A DNA stretch of 64,000 bases, from assembly GCF_020784725.1 (NCBI RefSeq), contig NZ_JAJGTZ010000030.1, positions 1 through 64,000 on the forward strand, given 5' to 3'. Both the position numbers and the translations under genes were made by a program. How positions within the stretch are numbered: position 1 is the first letter of the stretch; each line of letters opens with the position of its first letter. This DNA is from Limosilactobacillus reuteri. GTDB taxonomy: Bacteria > Bacillota > Bacilli > Lactobacillales > Lactobacillaceae. The notes beneath the pieces are model-generated. The model did no database searches and was not told the origin of the DNA. It saw only the letters and a list, made by a program, of their open reading frames with translations. Positions 25,964 to 34,362 of this stretch are shown here, piece by piece.

Positions 25964-26233
25964 TTACCAACTAGCTTTACGAACACCAGGGATTTGTCCC
26001 TTGTGTGCTAGTTCACGGAACTTAATCCGTGACATTCCAAACTTACGCATGTAAGCATGTGGCCGGCCATCATAACGGTCACGATTGTGAAGACGAACCG
26101 CACTAGAGTTACGAGGGAGTTTGGATAAACCGATGTAGTCGCCCTTCGCCTTTAATTCTTTGCGCTTTTCAGCGTATTTCTTTACTAAAGCTTCTTGGTG
26201 ATGTAATTTAGCAATCTTTGACTTTTTTGCCAT
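25964..26233 (-). CDS. rpsN: Ribosomal protein S14, zinc-independent (C-minus) form
   Basis: Stand-alone S14 of 89 residues. It lacks the four zinc-binding cysteines of the short S14Z form and keeps the longer alpha-helical N-terminus of the C-minus type ([15 protein letters not shown], then [15 protein letters not shown]). In Bacillus the C-minus paralogue replaces S14Z when zinc is scarce and is Zur-controlled. Here it is a single-gene unit outside the ribosomal operons. It has a clear promoter but I see no convincing Zur box. An AAGGAGAA ribosome site precedes the ATG. Confidence 0.95.
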   Translation of the reverse strand: MAKKSKIAKLHHQEALVKKYAEKRKELKAKGDYIGLSKLPRNSSAVRLHNRDRYDGRPHAYMRKFGMSRIKFRELAHKGQIPGVRKASW

Positions 26234-26323
26234 TAAGTAGTTCTCCTTTTATATTAAAAACTTTATCTACTATAACAATTACTATTTAAAATTAAAACAT
26301 CTGCGAACTCTTTTCATTTTAAT

Positions 26324-26352
26324 ATTATCGCTGATACTTACAAAAAATACAA
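26324..26352 (-). promoter_or_regulatory. rpsN promoter
   Basis: Minus-strand -35 TTGTAT (26352-26347) and -10 GATAAT (26329-26324) with exact 17-base spacing, leaving a 5' leader of about 85 bases. The leader holds an imperfect TAGTAATTGTTATAG palindrome but no definite regulator site. Confidence 0.6.
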
Positions 26353-26379
26353 GGATTTTGCATTACTCTTTGACTTTTC

Positions 26380-27231
26380 TTAACCATTAATTTTTTCCGC
26401 GTATTGGCGATATTCGTTAGCATAATTATATTGATTATTATATTCAGTTAAGAGATCGTCATCATGAGTGTAAGCACGCCCTGTCACCATCATCTTCTTG
26501 TAAAGGTCACGGTATGGCAAATCACTCTTATCTGCAATTTGTTTTTCTTGATCGCGACTATATCCAATATGGCGGAAGCTAGTTTCAGCTAAACCAATAT
26601 TATCTACTTCAAGAATTAGATAATGAGCTCGTAAATCATGCTGGAGTGGTTGCCAGTGGTTAAATGGTTCGCCGACTGCTCCAGGATTTAAAACCATACG
26701 TTCATCACTCCCATATCGCAAAAGATCATGATGAACATGAGCATAGATGGCAATATCAACTGGTTCACCAGCGACATTAAATAGCTTATCAAAATTTTCA
26801 CTAACTTGCGTAGGAAAAAGGGCTTGGCCCATATTAAGCCAAGGCAAATTATGAGAGATACCAAAATTAAGGGGACCAACACGTTTCGTAATGTGCATTG
26901 GCCAACTTGCAATCTTGTCAACCATTCCGTCGGGGGCATGTTCCGCAACATACTGGGCTAACCGTGCAAAGTAAATGTGGGAAGGACGTTCCATATCCAT
27001 CATTCCACGAGCACCACGAACAACTAGGTCATCCCAGTTTCCTCGTACAATTACTGTTGGCTTCATTTCTTGTAAAATCTCCCAAATTGGTTTTACACTT
27101 GGACCTGGCATCAGTAAATCACCAATAAACCAATATTCATCAATATGTTGCGCTATACTATCGCGATACATTGCTTGCAACGCTGTTAGATTTCCATGCG
27201 TATCTGAAAAGATTGCAATCCTCTTTTTCAC
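26380..27231 (-). CDS. Calcineurin-like metallophosphoesterase
   Basis: Metal-dependent phosphoesterase of about 283 residues. Motifs in order are FSDTHGN, GDLLMPGP, RGNWDD, SHN and YAHVHHD, the usual D-x-H / GD / GN(W)D / H / GHxH series with AHVH at the last site. I start it at GTG 27231, nine bases after GGGG, giving MKKRIAIFSDTHGN; the longer frame to 27282 has no ribosome site and an unusual basic extension. The substrate is unknown; relatives include YfcE-like and serine/threonine phosphatase-like enzymes. It is divergent from the MFS transporter gene. Confidence 0.85.
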   Translation of the reverse strand: MKKRIAIFSDTHGNLTALQAMYRDSIAQHIDEYWFIGDLLMPGPSVKPIWEILQEMKPTVIVRGNWDDLVVRGARGMMDMERPSHIYFARLAQYVAEHAPDGMVDKIASWPMHITKRVGPLNFGISHNLPWLNMGQALFPTQVSENFDKLFNVAGEPVDIAIYAHVHHDLLRYGSDERMVLNPGAVGEPFNHWQPLQHDLRAHYLILEVDNIGLAETSFRHIGYSRDQEKQIADKSDLPYRDLYKKMMVTGRAYTHDDDLLTEYNNQYNYANEYRQYAEKING

Positions 27232-27389
27232 AGATGATTTCCCCTTTCTTATCTTCATTAATATATTAGCAAATTTTCTCAAAGGAGTGCTAAATTAATT
27301 TGTATTTTCAAAGGGGAAGCTCCATATTACAAATTATTTTGTTACAATATAGTTTTATGAACAAATCATTTTAGGAGATGATAATCAAA

Positions 27390-28613
27390 ATGGATTCGGA
27401 AGTCGCAAGAGGAAAATTTCCTCACGGTTGGCACCGAACTTTTTACACCCTTTGGCTCGGCGCATTCATCACCGGGATGGGCTACTCGATGACAATGCCG
27501 TTTATCTCACTTTTTATTGCAGAATTAGGAAACTTTTCGCGTTTTCAGCTTAACATTTACTCCGGACTAGCATTCGGGGTCACCTTCATTAGTCAAGCCA
27601 TCGTTTCACCATTCTGGGGTAATCTGGCTGATCGCAAAGGACGAAAACTAATGTGTATGCGTGCATCGGGAGTAATGGCTTGTACAATCTGTGCAATTGG
27701 GTTTGCCCAAAGTGTCTGGATGATTATTGGCATGCGGTTCTTTCAAGGAGTTTTTTCTGGCTATATCAATAATGCTACTGCTTTAATGGCTGGTGAAACA
27801 CCCCATAACAGGTCGGGTTGGGTAATGTCAGCGATGACTACTGCAGGGGTGGCTGGCAATTTGGTTGGTCCTTTGCTTGGTGGTTTCCTATCAGGATTGT
27901 TTGGGTACCGAATCCCGTTTTTCATCACCGGAGCACTAATGTTTTGTGTCTTTCTCAGTACGTGGTTATTGACGGTAGAACATTTTACCCCAATTAAAAA
28001 AGAAGCGATGAAGCCAATGAAAGAGATAATTCATAATCTGGATAATCCACCATTGATCTTCGTTATGTTCTTAACCACAATGATTGTTACTTCTTCAACG
28101 ATGTCAATTGACCCAATTATCAGTTTGTATGTTCGGCAATTGATGGGCGGCCATGGCAACATTGCCTTTGTTGCCGGGATTGTTGCTGCTACTCCAGGAC
28201 TAGGAACATTGCTTGCCGCTTCAAAGGTTGGTCACACGATGGACCGGATTGGACCAGAAAAAGTATTACAGATTGGGATTCTCACGGCATTCATCCTTTT
28301 TATCCCAATGACCATTACTAAATCCCCATGGGCCTTGGCCTTTTGGCGTTTCTTGCTTGGGTTGGCAAATGCGGCGTTAATGCCTGCTACTCAAACAGTC
28401 TTAACCCTTGACGTCCCAACCGAAGCATTCGGCCGGATCTTTAGTTATAATCAATCTTTCCAAGCTGCAGGTGCAGTGTTAGGATCAATTCTTGGGTCAT
28501 TCATCTCTGGGATTTCTAGTTATGAAATGGTCTTTGTCATTACTGGTTTGACTCTCCTGCTTAACTTTATCTTGGTTATGTTGGTTAGACCAAAGAAGCA
28601 GTTTACAGAATAA
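27390..28613 (+). CDS. MFS transporter, multidrug-efflux type
   Basis: Twelve-span major facilitator of about 407 residues. The loop 2-3 signature GNLADRKGRK (the GxLaDrxGrk motif) and the antiporter-like motif C in span 5 (GPLLGGFLSG) support a drug/proton antiporter. I choose ATG 27390 (MDSEVARG) because ATG 27378 directly abuts the AGGAG site. The spacing to 27390 is a little long, so this is not certain. The gene precedes menG by 20 bases and they may be co-transcribed, though no functional link is evident. Confidence 0.85.
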   Translation: MDSEVARGKFPHGWHRTFYTLWLGAFITGMGYSMTMPFISLFIAELGNFSRFQLNIYSGLAFGVTFISQAIVSPFWGNLADRKGRKLMCMRASGVMACTICAIGFAQSVWMIIGMRFFQGVFSGYINNATALMAGETPHNRSGWVMSAMTTAGVAGNLVGPLLGGFLSGLFGYRIPFFITGALMFCVFLSTWLLTVEHFTPIKKEAMKPMKEIIHNLDNPPLIFVMFLTTMIVTSSTMSIDPIISLYVRQLMGGHGNIAFVAGIVAATPGLGTLLAASKVGHTMDRIGPEKVLQIGILTAFILFIPMTITKSPWALAFWRFLLGLANAALMPATQTVLTLDVPTEAFGRIFSYNQSFQAAGAVLGSILGSFISGISSYEMVFVITGLTLLLNFILVMLVRPKKQFTE

Positions 28614-28633
28614 CTTAAAGAAAAGAGAAAATC

Positions 28634-29335
28634 ATGGTTCAAACAAATAAATTATTAAATGAACACGAAGTAAATAACTTATTTTCCCGGGTCGCCCCCC
28701 GCTATGACTTATTAAACAATGTGATTAGTCTAGGAACACAGAAAATATGGCGGCATGAACTTTTTAACCAGCTTCAAATTAAACCTACTGATAATGCCTT
28801 AGATGTTTGCTGCGGAACTGGGGACCTCGCAATTGCACTGGCTAAGCGGATCTCTGCCGGACGAATAACTGGGCTTGATTTTAATAAAGAAATGTTGGAG
28901 ATTGCTAAAGAAAAAACAAAGATGATTGGCAATCTTTTCTTGGTACAGGGGGATGCCATGGCGTTGCCGTTTGATGACAATAGCTTTGATATCGTTACCA
29001 TCGGCTTTGGTCTACGAAATGTTCCAGATGCAGATAAGGCACTCAGCGAGATTTACCGGGTCCTCAAGCCAGGTGGCCAATTCGTTAGCTTGGAAATGTC
29101 GCAACCGACTAACCCAATTATTAAAGCCGGCTGGAAAGCTTACTTTACAGCCTTTCCCTGGATGGCTTCATTAGCTGGTGGCCATTACCGAGATTATCAA
29201 TATTTAAAGAAAACCAGCCAACAATTCGTCTCCGCCCATCAACTTGCGCGGATGATGAAGGCAGTGGGATTTAGGGAAGTCCATTATCAACCATTGAATT
29301 TCGGTGCAGCTGCATTACATTTTGGCGATAAATAA
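28634..29335 (+). CDS. menG: Demethylmenaquinone methyltransferase MenG/UbiE
   Basis: SAM-dependent C-methyltransferase of 233 residues performing the last step of menaquinone synthesis. It contains the UbiE signature FSRVAPRYDLLNNVIS, the SAM motif LDVCCGTGDLA near residue 57-67, and the later RVLKPGG motif. It is convergent with menA and shares a bidirectional terminator with it. With menA and the polyprenyl diphosphate synthase it forms a late-stage menaquinone set. Confidence 0.94.
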   Translation: MVQTNKLLNEHEVNNLFSRVAPRYDLLNNVISLGTQKIWRHELFNQLQIKPTDNALDVCCGTGDLAIALAKRISAGRITGLDFNKEMLEIAKEKTKMIGNLFLVQGDAMALPFDDNSFDIVTIGFGLRNVPDADKALSEIYRVLKPGGQFVSLEMSQPTNPIIKAGWKAYFTAFPWMASLAGGHYRDYQYLKKTSQQFVSAHQLARMMKAVGFREVHYQPLNFGAAALHFGDK

Positions 29336-29372
29336 AAAATCGGGTCTGAAAAAATTCAGAACCCGATTTTTT
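29334..29372. terminator. Bidirectional terminator between menG and menA
   Basis: AAAAAATCGGGTCTGAA pairs with TTCAG-A-ACCCGATTTTTT (one bulge) around AAAA. A and T runs on both sides serve both convergent genes. Confidence 0.9.
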
Positions 29373-30270
29373 AAATTAGCCCAATCGCAAATGTTATGAC
29401 TTGAACCAACGAACCAATTAATAATATTTTAACTGCACATGGGAAGGTCTCTTTCTTAACTTGCTTAGCAAATAACATCCGTGTTTGCTTAACCATAAAC
29501 GGGATGATCAATAAGGTTAATAAAACTGTCCACGGTACGAAATGAAGAACCGCGGCGAAAATAATAGCTAAAAACGCTAAAACATTCTTAATAGCAAACG
29601 CATATAGGCCATTTTTCTGCCCAATAAAGTGAATAACTGTATGACGGCGATTGTCTTCATCTTCACCCGCATCACAAATATTATTTGCTAATAACAGGTT
29701 AGAAATCCATAATTCATCAGGTAAAGCAACAAGAAAGACAACCCCGATATTTGACCAGGACCATGTAAATTGGGGGCCAACGTTAATAAAGACAGAGATA
29801 AGGGTAATCATGAACCCCATTGTAAATCCCGAGGCAAATTCACCAACTGGCAATCCTGATAACGGGAAAGGACCAGAAGAGTAAAGAATGCCGATCGCAA
29901 AACAAAAGATTCCCATCCATAATAGTGGAAGACCGACACGGGTTACTAAATAGATTCCGATTAAACCAGCCACTACACTAAAGGCAAGTAAGAGACCAAG
30001 CACTAAACGCGGTGAAATATTTTCCCGCCCGATAATATTTGTATTTTTCTTATAATCAACGGTATCGATGGCATGGTTATAGTCATTATAATTATCCATC
30101 ATATCAACCGCCATATTAAATAATAGCATTGCAATGAAAAACAGAACTGAATTTAGCAGGTTTAGTGAATGATAATAATAGACACTAAGGCAAACCCCGA
30201 GGAGCATCGGTAAGATACTGGCAGTTTTGGCCTTAATTTCTACTAATTCTAAAAAAACATTTAACGACAT
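29371..30270 (-). CDS. menA: 1,4-dihydroxy-2-naphthoate polyprenyltransferase MenA
   Basis: UbiA-family membrane prenyltransferase of 299 residues with about nine spans, joining DHNA to a polyprenyl chain. The first Asp-rich motif (DMMDNYNDYNHAID) lies near residues 56-69 and the second (NNICDAGEDEDNRRH) near 195-210. The upstream DHNA-forming genes (menFDHCEB) are not in this window, so the cell may take DHNA from elsewhere. It diverges from the chain-making synthase next to it. Confidence 0.93.
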   Translation of the reverse strand: MSLNVFLELVEIKAKTASILPMLLGVCLSVYYYHSLNLLNSVLFFIAMLLFNMAVDMMDNYNDYNHAIDTVDYKKNTNIIGRENISPRLVLGLLLAFSVVAGLIGIYLVTRVGLPLLWMGIFCFAIGILYSSGPFPLSGLPVGEFASGFTMGFMITLISVFINVGPQFTWSWSNIGVVFLVALPDELWISNLLLANNICDAGEDEDNRRHTVIHFIGQKNGLYAFAIKNVLAFLAIIFAAVLHFVPWTVLLTLLIIPFMVKQTRMLFAKQVKKETFPCAVKILLIGSLVQVITFAIGLI

Positions 30271-30290
30271 TTAGTAAATTTTCCTTTCAT

Positions 30291-30342
30291 AATTCCTTAG
30301 TTGTTCGGTACAATATAGATGGTACACCATAACAAAGGAATT
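30291..30342. promoter_or_regulatory. Imperfect long inverted repeat in the menA / polyprenyl synthase divergent promoter
   Basis: AATTCCTTAGTTGTTCGGTAC (left) and the reverse complement of GGTACACCATAACAAAGGAATT (right) match at about 16 of 22 positions, centred on AATATAGAT. The symmetry spans the whole divergent promoter region between menA and the synthase gene. A plus-strand TACAAT (30309-30314) could be a -10. This may be an operator for joint control, or the trace of duplicated promoter arms. Confidence 0.4.
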
Positions 30343-30350
30343 ATCGATTA

Positions 30351-31331
30351 ATGAAACAACATTTTTTTCATACCTATCCGGCGATTAATAACGCTCTAGG
30401 CAAAGTAAATCAAACAATTAATGACCGGATTACAATTAAAAATACCCAATTACACGATGCCTTGCAACAGATGGCTTCAAATGGTGGTAAATACCTTCGT
30501 CCAGCATTCTTCCTTTTATTTGTGAATCTCAATCATCAAACTGCAACTGAGCGAGAAAAACTAATTAAAATTGCCTCGTCACTTGAGGTTTTACACATGG
30601 CTACTTTGATCCATGACGATATTATTGATGATTCACCTAAGCGTCGCGGAGCTGTCAGTGTTCAAGCCGCCTTTGGTAAAGATACGGCTGTCTATACTGG
30701 AGACTTCCTTTTTACTATCTTCTTTGACCTCCTAGCGGAAACAATGACCGGGTCCCCCTATTTGACACGAAATGCGCGGACAATGAGAAAGATTCTTACT
30801 GGAGAACTAGGACAGATGGATAATCGCTTTGATCTTAATCAATCATTACTCGATTATTATCGCAATGTAAACGGCAAAACGGCTGCTATCTTTAGTCTTG
30901 CCGCTGAAGAAGGAGCCTATTTTGGGCATGGTGATCGTCGTACTATCAACTTAGCAAAACGAATTGGGCAAAATATCGGGATCAGCTTCCAGATATTGGA
31001 TGATATCCTTGATTATTCAGGGGATGAACGCCTTAACAAACCTGTTTTGGAGGATTTAGCAACTGGGGTTTATTCCCTTCCTCTTCTTTTAACCTTGCAA
31101 AAGCACCGGCATGAATTAGAACCGTTACTTGCCAAAAAACGCCAAATGACGATTGAAGATATGGAAAAAGTCCAAAAGATTGTTATTACTCGTGGTGGTG
31201 TTGAACAGGCGCAAGAAATTGCTATTAAGTTTACACAAAAAGCACAAACCGAAATCGATCAATTAACAGATAAGCATACCCGAAAGATGTTAAAGTTGGT
31301 AGCAAATAAGTTATTGACAAGGGTAAATTAA
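30351..31331 (+). CDS. Polyprenyl diphosphate synthase (menaquinone side chain, HepT/IspB-like)
   Basis: Trans-type polyprenyl synthase of 326 residues. Both Asp-rich motifs are present: DDIIDD near residues 89-94 with following SPKRRG, and DDILDYSGD near 216. Length and neighbourhood suggest the long-chain synthase that supplies MenA. Chain length (C35-C45) cannot be read from sequence. No partner subunit (HepS) gene is adjacent. AAAGGA precedes the ATG at a fairly long distance. Confidence 0.87.
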   Translation: MKQHFFHTYPAINNALGKVNQTINDRITIKNTQLHDALQQMASNGGKYLRPAFFLLFVNLNHQTATEREKLIKIASSLEVLHMATLIHDDIIDDSPKRRGAVSVQAAFGKDTAVYTGDFLFTIFFDLLAETMTGSPYLTRNARTMRKILTGELGQMDNRFDLNQSLLDYYRNVNGKTAAIFSLAAEEGAYFGHGDRRTINLAKRIGQNIGISFQILDDILDYSGDERLNKPVLEDLATGVYSLPLLLTLQKHRHELEPLLAKKRQMTIEDMEKVQKIVITRGGVEQAQEIAIKFTQKAQTEIDQLTDKHTRKMLKLVANKLLTRVN

Positions 31332-31340
31332 AGCTGTTTT

Positions 31341-32036
31341 TTACTCTTGAACCAAGATCTCAACGTCCCACGAATCAAGCATCGTTTCAGGTGAATTGCC
31401 AGTCAAAAGATCTCGGTAACCCTTTTGAAATTCTAATGGCAATGGTCGTTTACCCTTTCCCATATTAAGGACAAAGTAAATATCCTGCCCCGCTGAATTT
31501 TGGCATTTTGTTATCTCAAGTTCTGTTGGCTCTTTGACTAACGCGGAAAGGTGCAAATCATCAACAATATGCATAATAATCTTACGGAAACTGAGATGGT
31601 CAAGACGACTTCCGACATACCATGCTTTCCCCTTTGAATAGGTATTCTCGGTTACCGCGGGAGTCCCAGCATAAAACTCACTAGCGTATTTAGCCAGGAC
31701 ATGGGCGCCTTTAAGCCGAATTAAATCTGCGATTAAATATCCAGTTAATTCATCCCCTGTCGTCATTGCTAATTTAACATCTTTATCAGGGAGGATTGCA
31801 TCACTTTCTTCAACCCACAGTCCCATTACGTCTTTTAATGGTCCAGGGTAGCCACCAGGATAAATATTGTCGGATTCATTCACCATTCCGGACATAAAAC
31901 TAGTAATGAAATTACCTCCGCTAGCAACATAATCCGTAATCTTCTGGCCTAAGCCATCCTTGACTATGTAAAGAATAGGAGCAACTATGAGATCATATTG
32001 GCTAAAATCATCATCATCCGAAATTACATCAGTCAT
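31341..32036 (-). pseudogene. GH42 beta-galactosidase, C-terminal remnant
   Basis: The 231-residue frame matches only the C-terminal part of GH42 beta-galactosidases (normally about 670-690 residues): the trimerisation domain (YDLIVAPILYIV, SGGNFITSFMSG, GYPGPLKDVMG, YVGSRLDHL) and the final beta domain. The catalytic barrel with both glutamates is missing. In-frame stop codons lie immediately upstream, and the DNA further up belongs to another gene, so the 5' end has been deleted. No ribosome site precedes ATG 32036. It is very unlikely to be a functional enzyme. Confidence 0.88.
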
Positions 32037-32098
32037 TAGTATCTATCACATTTTCAAAATCGCTTCCAGCAAATGATGAGCTTCTTAATTATTTTCCC

Positions 32099-32127
32099 TT
32101 GTTTATTTCTCTTAAAATGATCATAAT
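32099..32127 (+). promoter_or_regulatory. Promoter for the small secreted protein
   Basis: TTGTTT (32099-32104) and CATAAT (32122-32127) with 17-base spacing, about 37 bases before the start codon. Confidence 0.5.
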
Positions 32128-32164
32128 TAAGAGGACGAGATTTATTGATGAGGAGATTTACATT

Positions 32165-32644
32165 ATGAATAAAGTTTCTAAGGGCCTTGTACTCGCTCTT
32201 GCTGGTATTACTGTTGGAACTAGCACTGGACTTAACACTACCCTTTTTCAATCAACTAGTGTTGCCTATGCTGCTGAGATGACAAAGGAAAAGAATGATT
32301 TAGCTAATCGTTATATTGCTGATTATTTAGGCAACTGTCAACAATATGAACAAAATGACAAAACATTCAAAGGCTTTTCTTCAATCAAGGATATTACCTA
32401 TTCGCGGGACAACAGGATTAAGATTGATGTTAATAATGATATCTATCAGTTATCTAAAGCCCGGCGTTCACTTTTGATTCAAGATTTGCAAAATGGTGTG
32501 TATGGCACATTAGCAGATAACGACCTTAAGAAATTATCTGAAAAAGATATTCAAAAGGGCTGCCCAACTACTGTTTACTTGAATGGGAAGGTAATTGGCC
32601 ACACTGCTAAAAATGATAATCACCACATTATTTGGAATAAATAA
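32165..32644 (+). CDS. Small secreted protein of unknown function
   Basis: A 159-residue protein with a Sec signal peptide: MNKVSK, hydrophobic core GLVLALAGITVGTSTG, and likely cleavage after AYA near residue 38. The mature part (about 120 residues) is hydrophilic with Lys/Asp/Asn and two cysteines (LGNCQQY and KGCPTT), which could form a disulfide. I do not recognise a domain. The start is ATG 32165, after GAGGAGAT; a longer frame to 32099 overlaps the promoter. It lies next to the deletion breakpoint of the GH42 gene and may have arrived with that rearrangement. Confidence 0.75.
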   Translation: MNKVSKGLVLALAGITVGTSTGLNTTLFQSTSVAYAAEMTKEKNDLANRYIADYLGNCQQYEQNDKTFKGFSSIKDITYSRDNRIKIDVNNDIYQLSKARRSLLIQDLQNGVYGTLADNDLKKLSEKDIQKGCPTTVYLNGKVIGHTAKNDNHHIIWNK

Positions 32645-32648
32645 CAAA

Positions 32649-32690
32649 ATAAGAGATTTGGGACAAAGTTGATGTTCCAAATCTCTTATT
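32649..32690. terminator. Bidirectional terminator between secreted protein and exoA
   Basis: AATAAGAGATTTGG pairs with CCAAATCTCTTATT around a 13-17 base loop, serving the two convergent genes; T-rich on the plus side (TTTTC). Confidence 0.85.
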
Positions 32691-32695
32691 TTCAT

Positions 32696-33523
32696 TTAAA
32701 GGTCAATTTCTAGAATAATTGGCGTATGATCGCGGCGTTCTCCACTATCGATCATCCCCGCTTCTGTAATCTTATCAGCAAGTCGGTCACTGACTAACCA
32801 GTAATCAATCCGCCAGCCAGAATTATTTTGTTTACTAGTAATTACCCGTTGTGCCCACCAGGAATAAACTCCCCTTTCGTCGGGGTGGAGGTGCCGGAAA
32901 CTATCAGTAAAACCAGCAGCTAATAGTTTTGAGAAATGCGTACGTTCTTCATCAGTAAAGCCAGCTGAATGATGGTTGGTTGCTGGATGAGCTAAATCAA
33001 TCTCTTCATGAGCCACATTAAAATCACCACTAGCAATTACCGGTTTTTGCTGGTCAAGTTCATGCAGGTAGTCACGGTAACAATCATCCCATGTTTGCCT
33101 CTCATCTAACCGTTTAAGCCCATTGCCGGAATTTGGCGTATATACTTCCGTGACATAAAAGTCTGGAAATTCAAGAGTAATGATTCTTCCCTCATCATCC
33201 ATTGGTTCTGGTGCATTAATTTTAGGATAAGTTACTTTCGGCTCATATTGGGCTAAATAAAGATACATGGTCCCAGCATAGCCTTTCCGTGCTGGTTCAA
33301 CGGAACTCCGCCATGTTACTTCATAATTGGGGAATAATTCTTGTAAAACCGTCAAATGTTTCTTAGTCGGCCCATTCTTTGACAACTTGGTCTCTTGAAT
33401 GGCGATGACATCCGGCTTCATCGCTGCAATCTTTTTTAATACTTCCCGCGTTTCCCCAGCCCGTACGGAGGTTCCGGTTAGTGCGGCATTAATTGAATCA
33501 ATGTTCCACGAAATAAATTTCAC
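32696..33523 (-). CDS. exoA: Exodeoxyribonuclease III (AP endonuclease)
   Basis: ExoIII-family enzyme of 275 residues for base-excision repair of abasic sites. It has the N-terminal MKFISWNIDSINAAL, AIQETKLS near residue 40, GDFNVAHEEIDL near 145, and the C-terminal SGERRDHTPIIL with the catalytic Asp-His. The start is GTG 33523 behind AGGAG. It follows the MazG-like gene and may share a transcript with it. Confidence 0.95.
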   Translation of the reverse strand: MKFISWNIDSINAALTGTSVRAGETREVLKKIAAMKPDVIAIQETKLSKNGPTKKHLTVLQELFPNYEVTWRSSVEPARKGYAGTMYLYLAQYEPKVTYPKINAPEPMDDEGRIITLEFPDFYVTEVYTPNSGNGLKRLDERQTWDDCYRDYLHELDQQKPVIASGDFNVAHEEIDLAHPATNHHSAGFTDEERTHFSKLLAAGFTDSFRHLHPDERGVYSWWAQRVITSKQNNSGWRIDYWLVSDRLADKITEAGMIDSGERRDHTPIILEIDL

Positions 33524-33525
33524 AG

Positions 33526-33858
33526 TTACTTCTCCTTTTTATTTTTTGATTTAAGGTCGCTTTCTTTGATGAATACCCAGCGGTAGTTGTCTTACCCGGT
33601 CGCTTTGCAATTTCTTAGTAAGCCAGTGGTAAGTGCTAGTTGATGGTCAACGCCCACTAATTTACAAAAGATTAGCAGTGCAATCTGTAAGTCACCGATG
33701 CTGTCGATAAGCCTAGTCTGATTTTCCTTATTATACGCACTAGAAAGTTCGCCAAGCTCCTCAGCTATCTTCATAAATTCGACACGTGGATCCGCGTGGT
33801 CAATCCCGCGCTCATGTGCCCACTTATCAATCTTTTGAAATAGCTCCTCGTAGTTCAT
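33526..33858 (-). pseudogene. MazG-like nucleotide pyrophosphohydrolase with decayed 3' end
   Basis: Residues from ATG 33858 match the MazG-like family (EFMKIAEELGELSSAY then DSIGDLQIALLIFCK, the E-x2-E and D motifs). The frame then reads GLLRNCKATG and stops at TAA 33592. In a shifted frame the same DNA codes AY-stop-EIAKRPGKTT, the family's usual continuation. The first frame resumes beyond the stop as VFIKESDLK and ends at TAA 33526, just before exoA. Two compensating frameshifts thus appear to have damaged the last third. The truncated 88-residue product retains the metal-binding residues and may still fold; alternatively these are sequencing errors. Confidence 0.7.
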
Positions 33859-33972
33859 CACATCGCACCCCATCAAGTGATAATTCTAGTCTTTACTATA
33901 AGGTAAAAGAGCTGGCTACGCAATAAGAAGATTTCACATAAGCCTTCTTAACAGTATTTATTAATCACCGCT

Positions 33973-33980
33973 GTTATAAT
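33973..33980 (+). promoter_or_regulatory. Extended -10 for the 74-residue protein gene
   Basis: TGTTATAAT gives TATAAT with the TGn extension, 27 bases before ATG 34008. TTAACA upstream is 21 bases away, too far for a standard -35. Confidence 0.5.
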
Positions 33981-34007
33981 TATTGCTAAAGAAAGGAAGT
34001 GAAACAA

Positions 34008-34232
34008 ATGGACTTAACCAAGTATCGAATCGACCCTGCTAAGTTTGCTTTAGCTTGTGTGCAAAGTTCACCCGATCTTACTACTGAAGATAAATTAAAG
34101 GTTTACAAGGAAGCATACGAAGCAGCGTTTACTTTCTATCATCAAATTCAAACAGCCGTTATTAATAAAGGCCGTTCGAAGGAAGATCACAGTCTAAAGG
34201 AAATGGGAGACTTTTTCGATTTAAAGAACTAA
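34008..34232 (+). CDS. Small hypothetical protein
   Basis: A soluble protein of 74 residues, predicted mostly helical (YKEAYEAAFTFYHQIQTAV), with no signal, span or motif known to me. I use ATG 34008, spaced after AAAGGAAG; the longer GTG frame at 33999 abuts the ribosome site. It has its own promoter and a plus-strand terminator, so it is an independent gene and not a fragment. Small proteins of this style are common in lactobacilli, function unknown. Confidence 0.7.
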   Translation: MDLTKYRIDPAKFALACVQSSPDLTTEDKLKVYKEAYEAAFTFYHQIQTAVINKGRSKEDHSLKEMGDFFDLKN

Positions 34233-34312
34233 ACCAATCACCAAAATCACTACCTATCAAAATCTCCCGTACTACATTGATGAAAAAATTTTTTAAATTA
34301 ACTTATACTGAC

Positions 34313-34347
34313 TACTCACTGCAATCATAATTGTGGTGAGTATTTTT
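34313..34347 (+). terminator. Terminator of the 74-residue protein gene
   Basis: TACTCAC pairs with GTGAGTA, extended by GCAA/TTG, and is followed by TTTTTAATTT on the plus strand. Confidence 0.75.
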
Positions 34348-34362
34348 AATTTAAAACAAAAA

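Noticed and set aside
26260-26290. Possible Zur box (TAGTAATTGTTATAG) before rpsN
   Set aside because: Only the inner TAA/TTA bases are symmetrical and the conserved CG positions of the Bacillus Zur site are missing.
30351-31331. Prenyl synthase considered as farnesyl diphosphate synthase (ispA)
   Set aside because: Adjacency to menA and menG, and 326-residue length, favour a long-chain menaquinone side-chain synthase.
32054-32251. Minus-strand frame continuing upstream of the GH42 remnant
   Set aside because: Its translation shows no GH42 similarity; it is antisense to the secreted protein gene.
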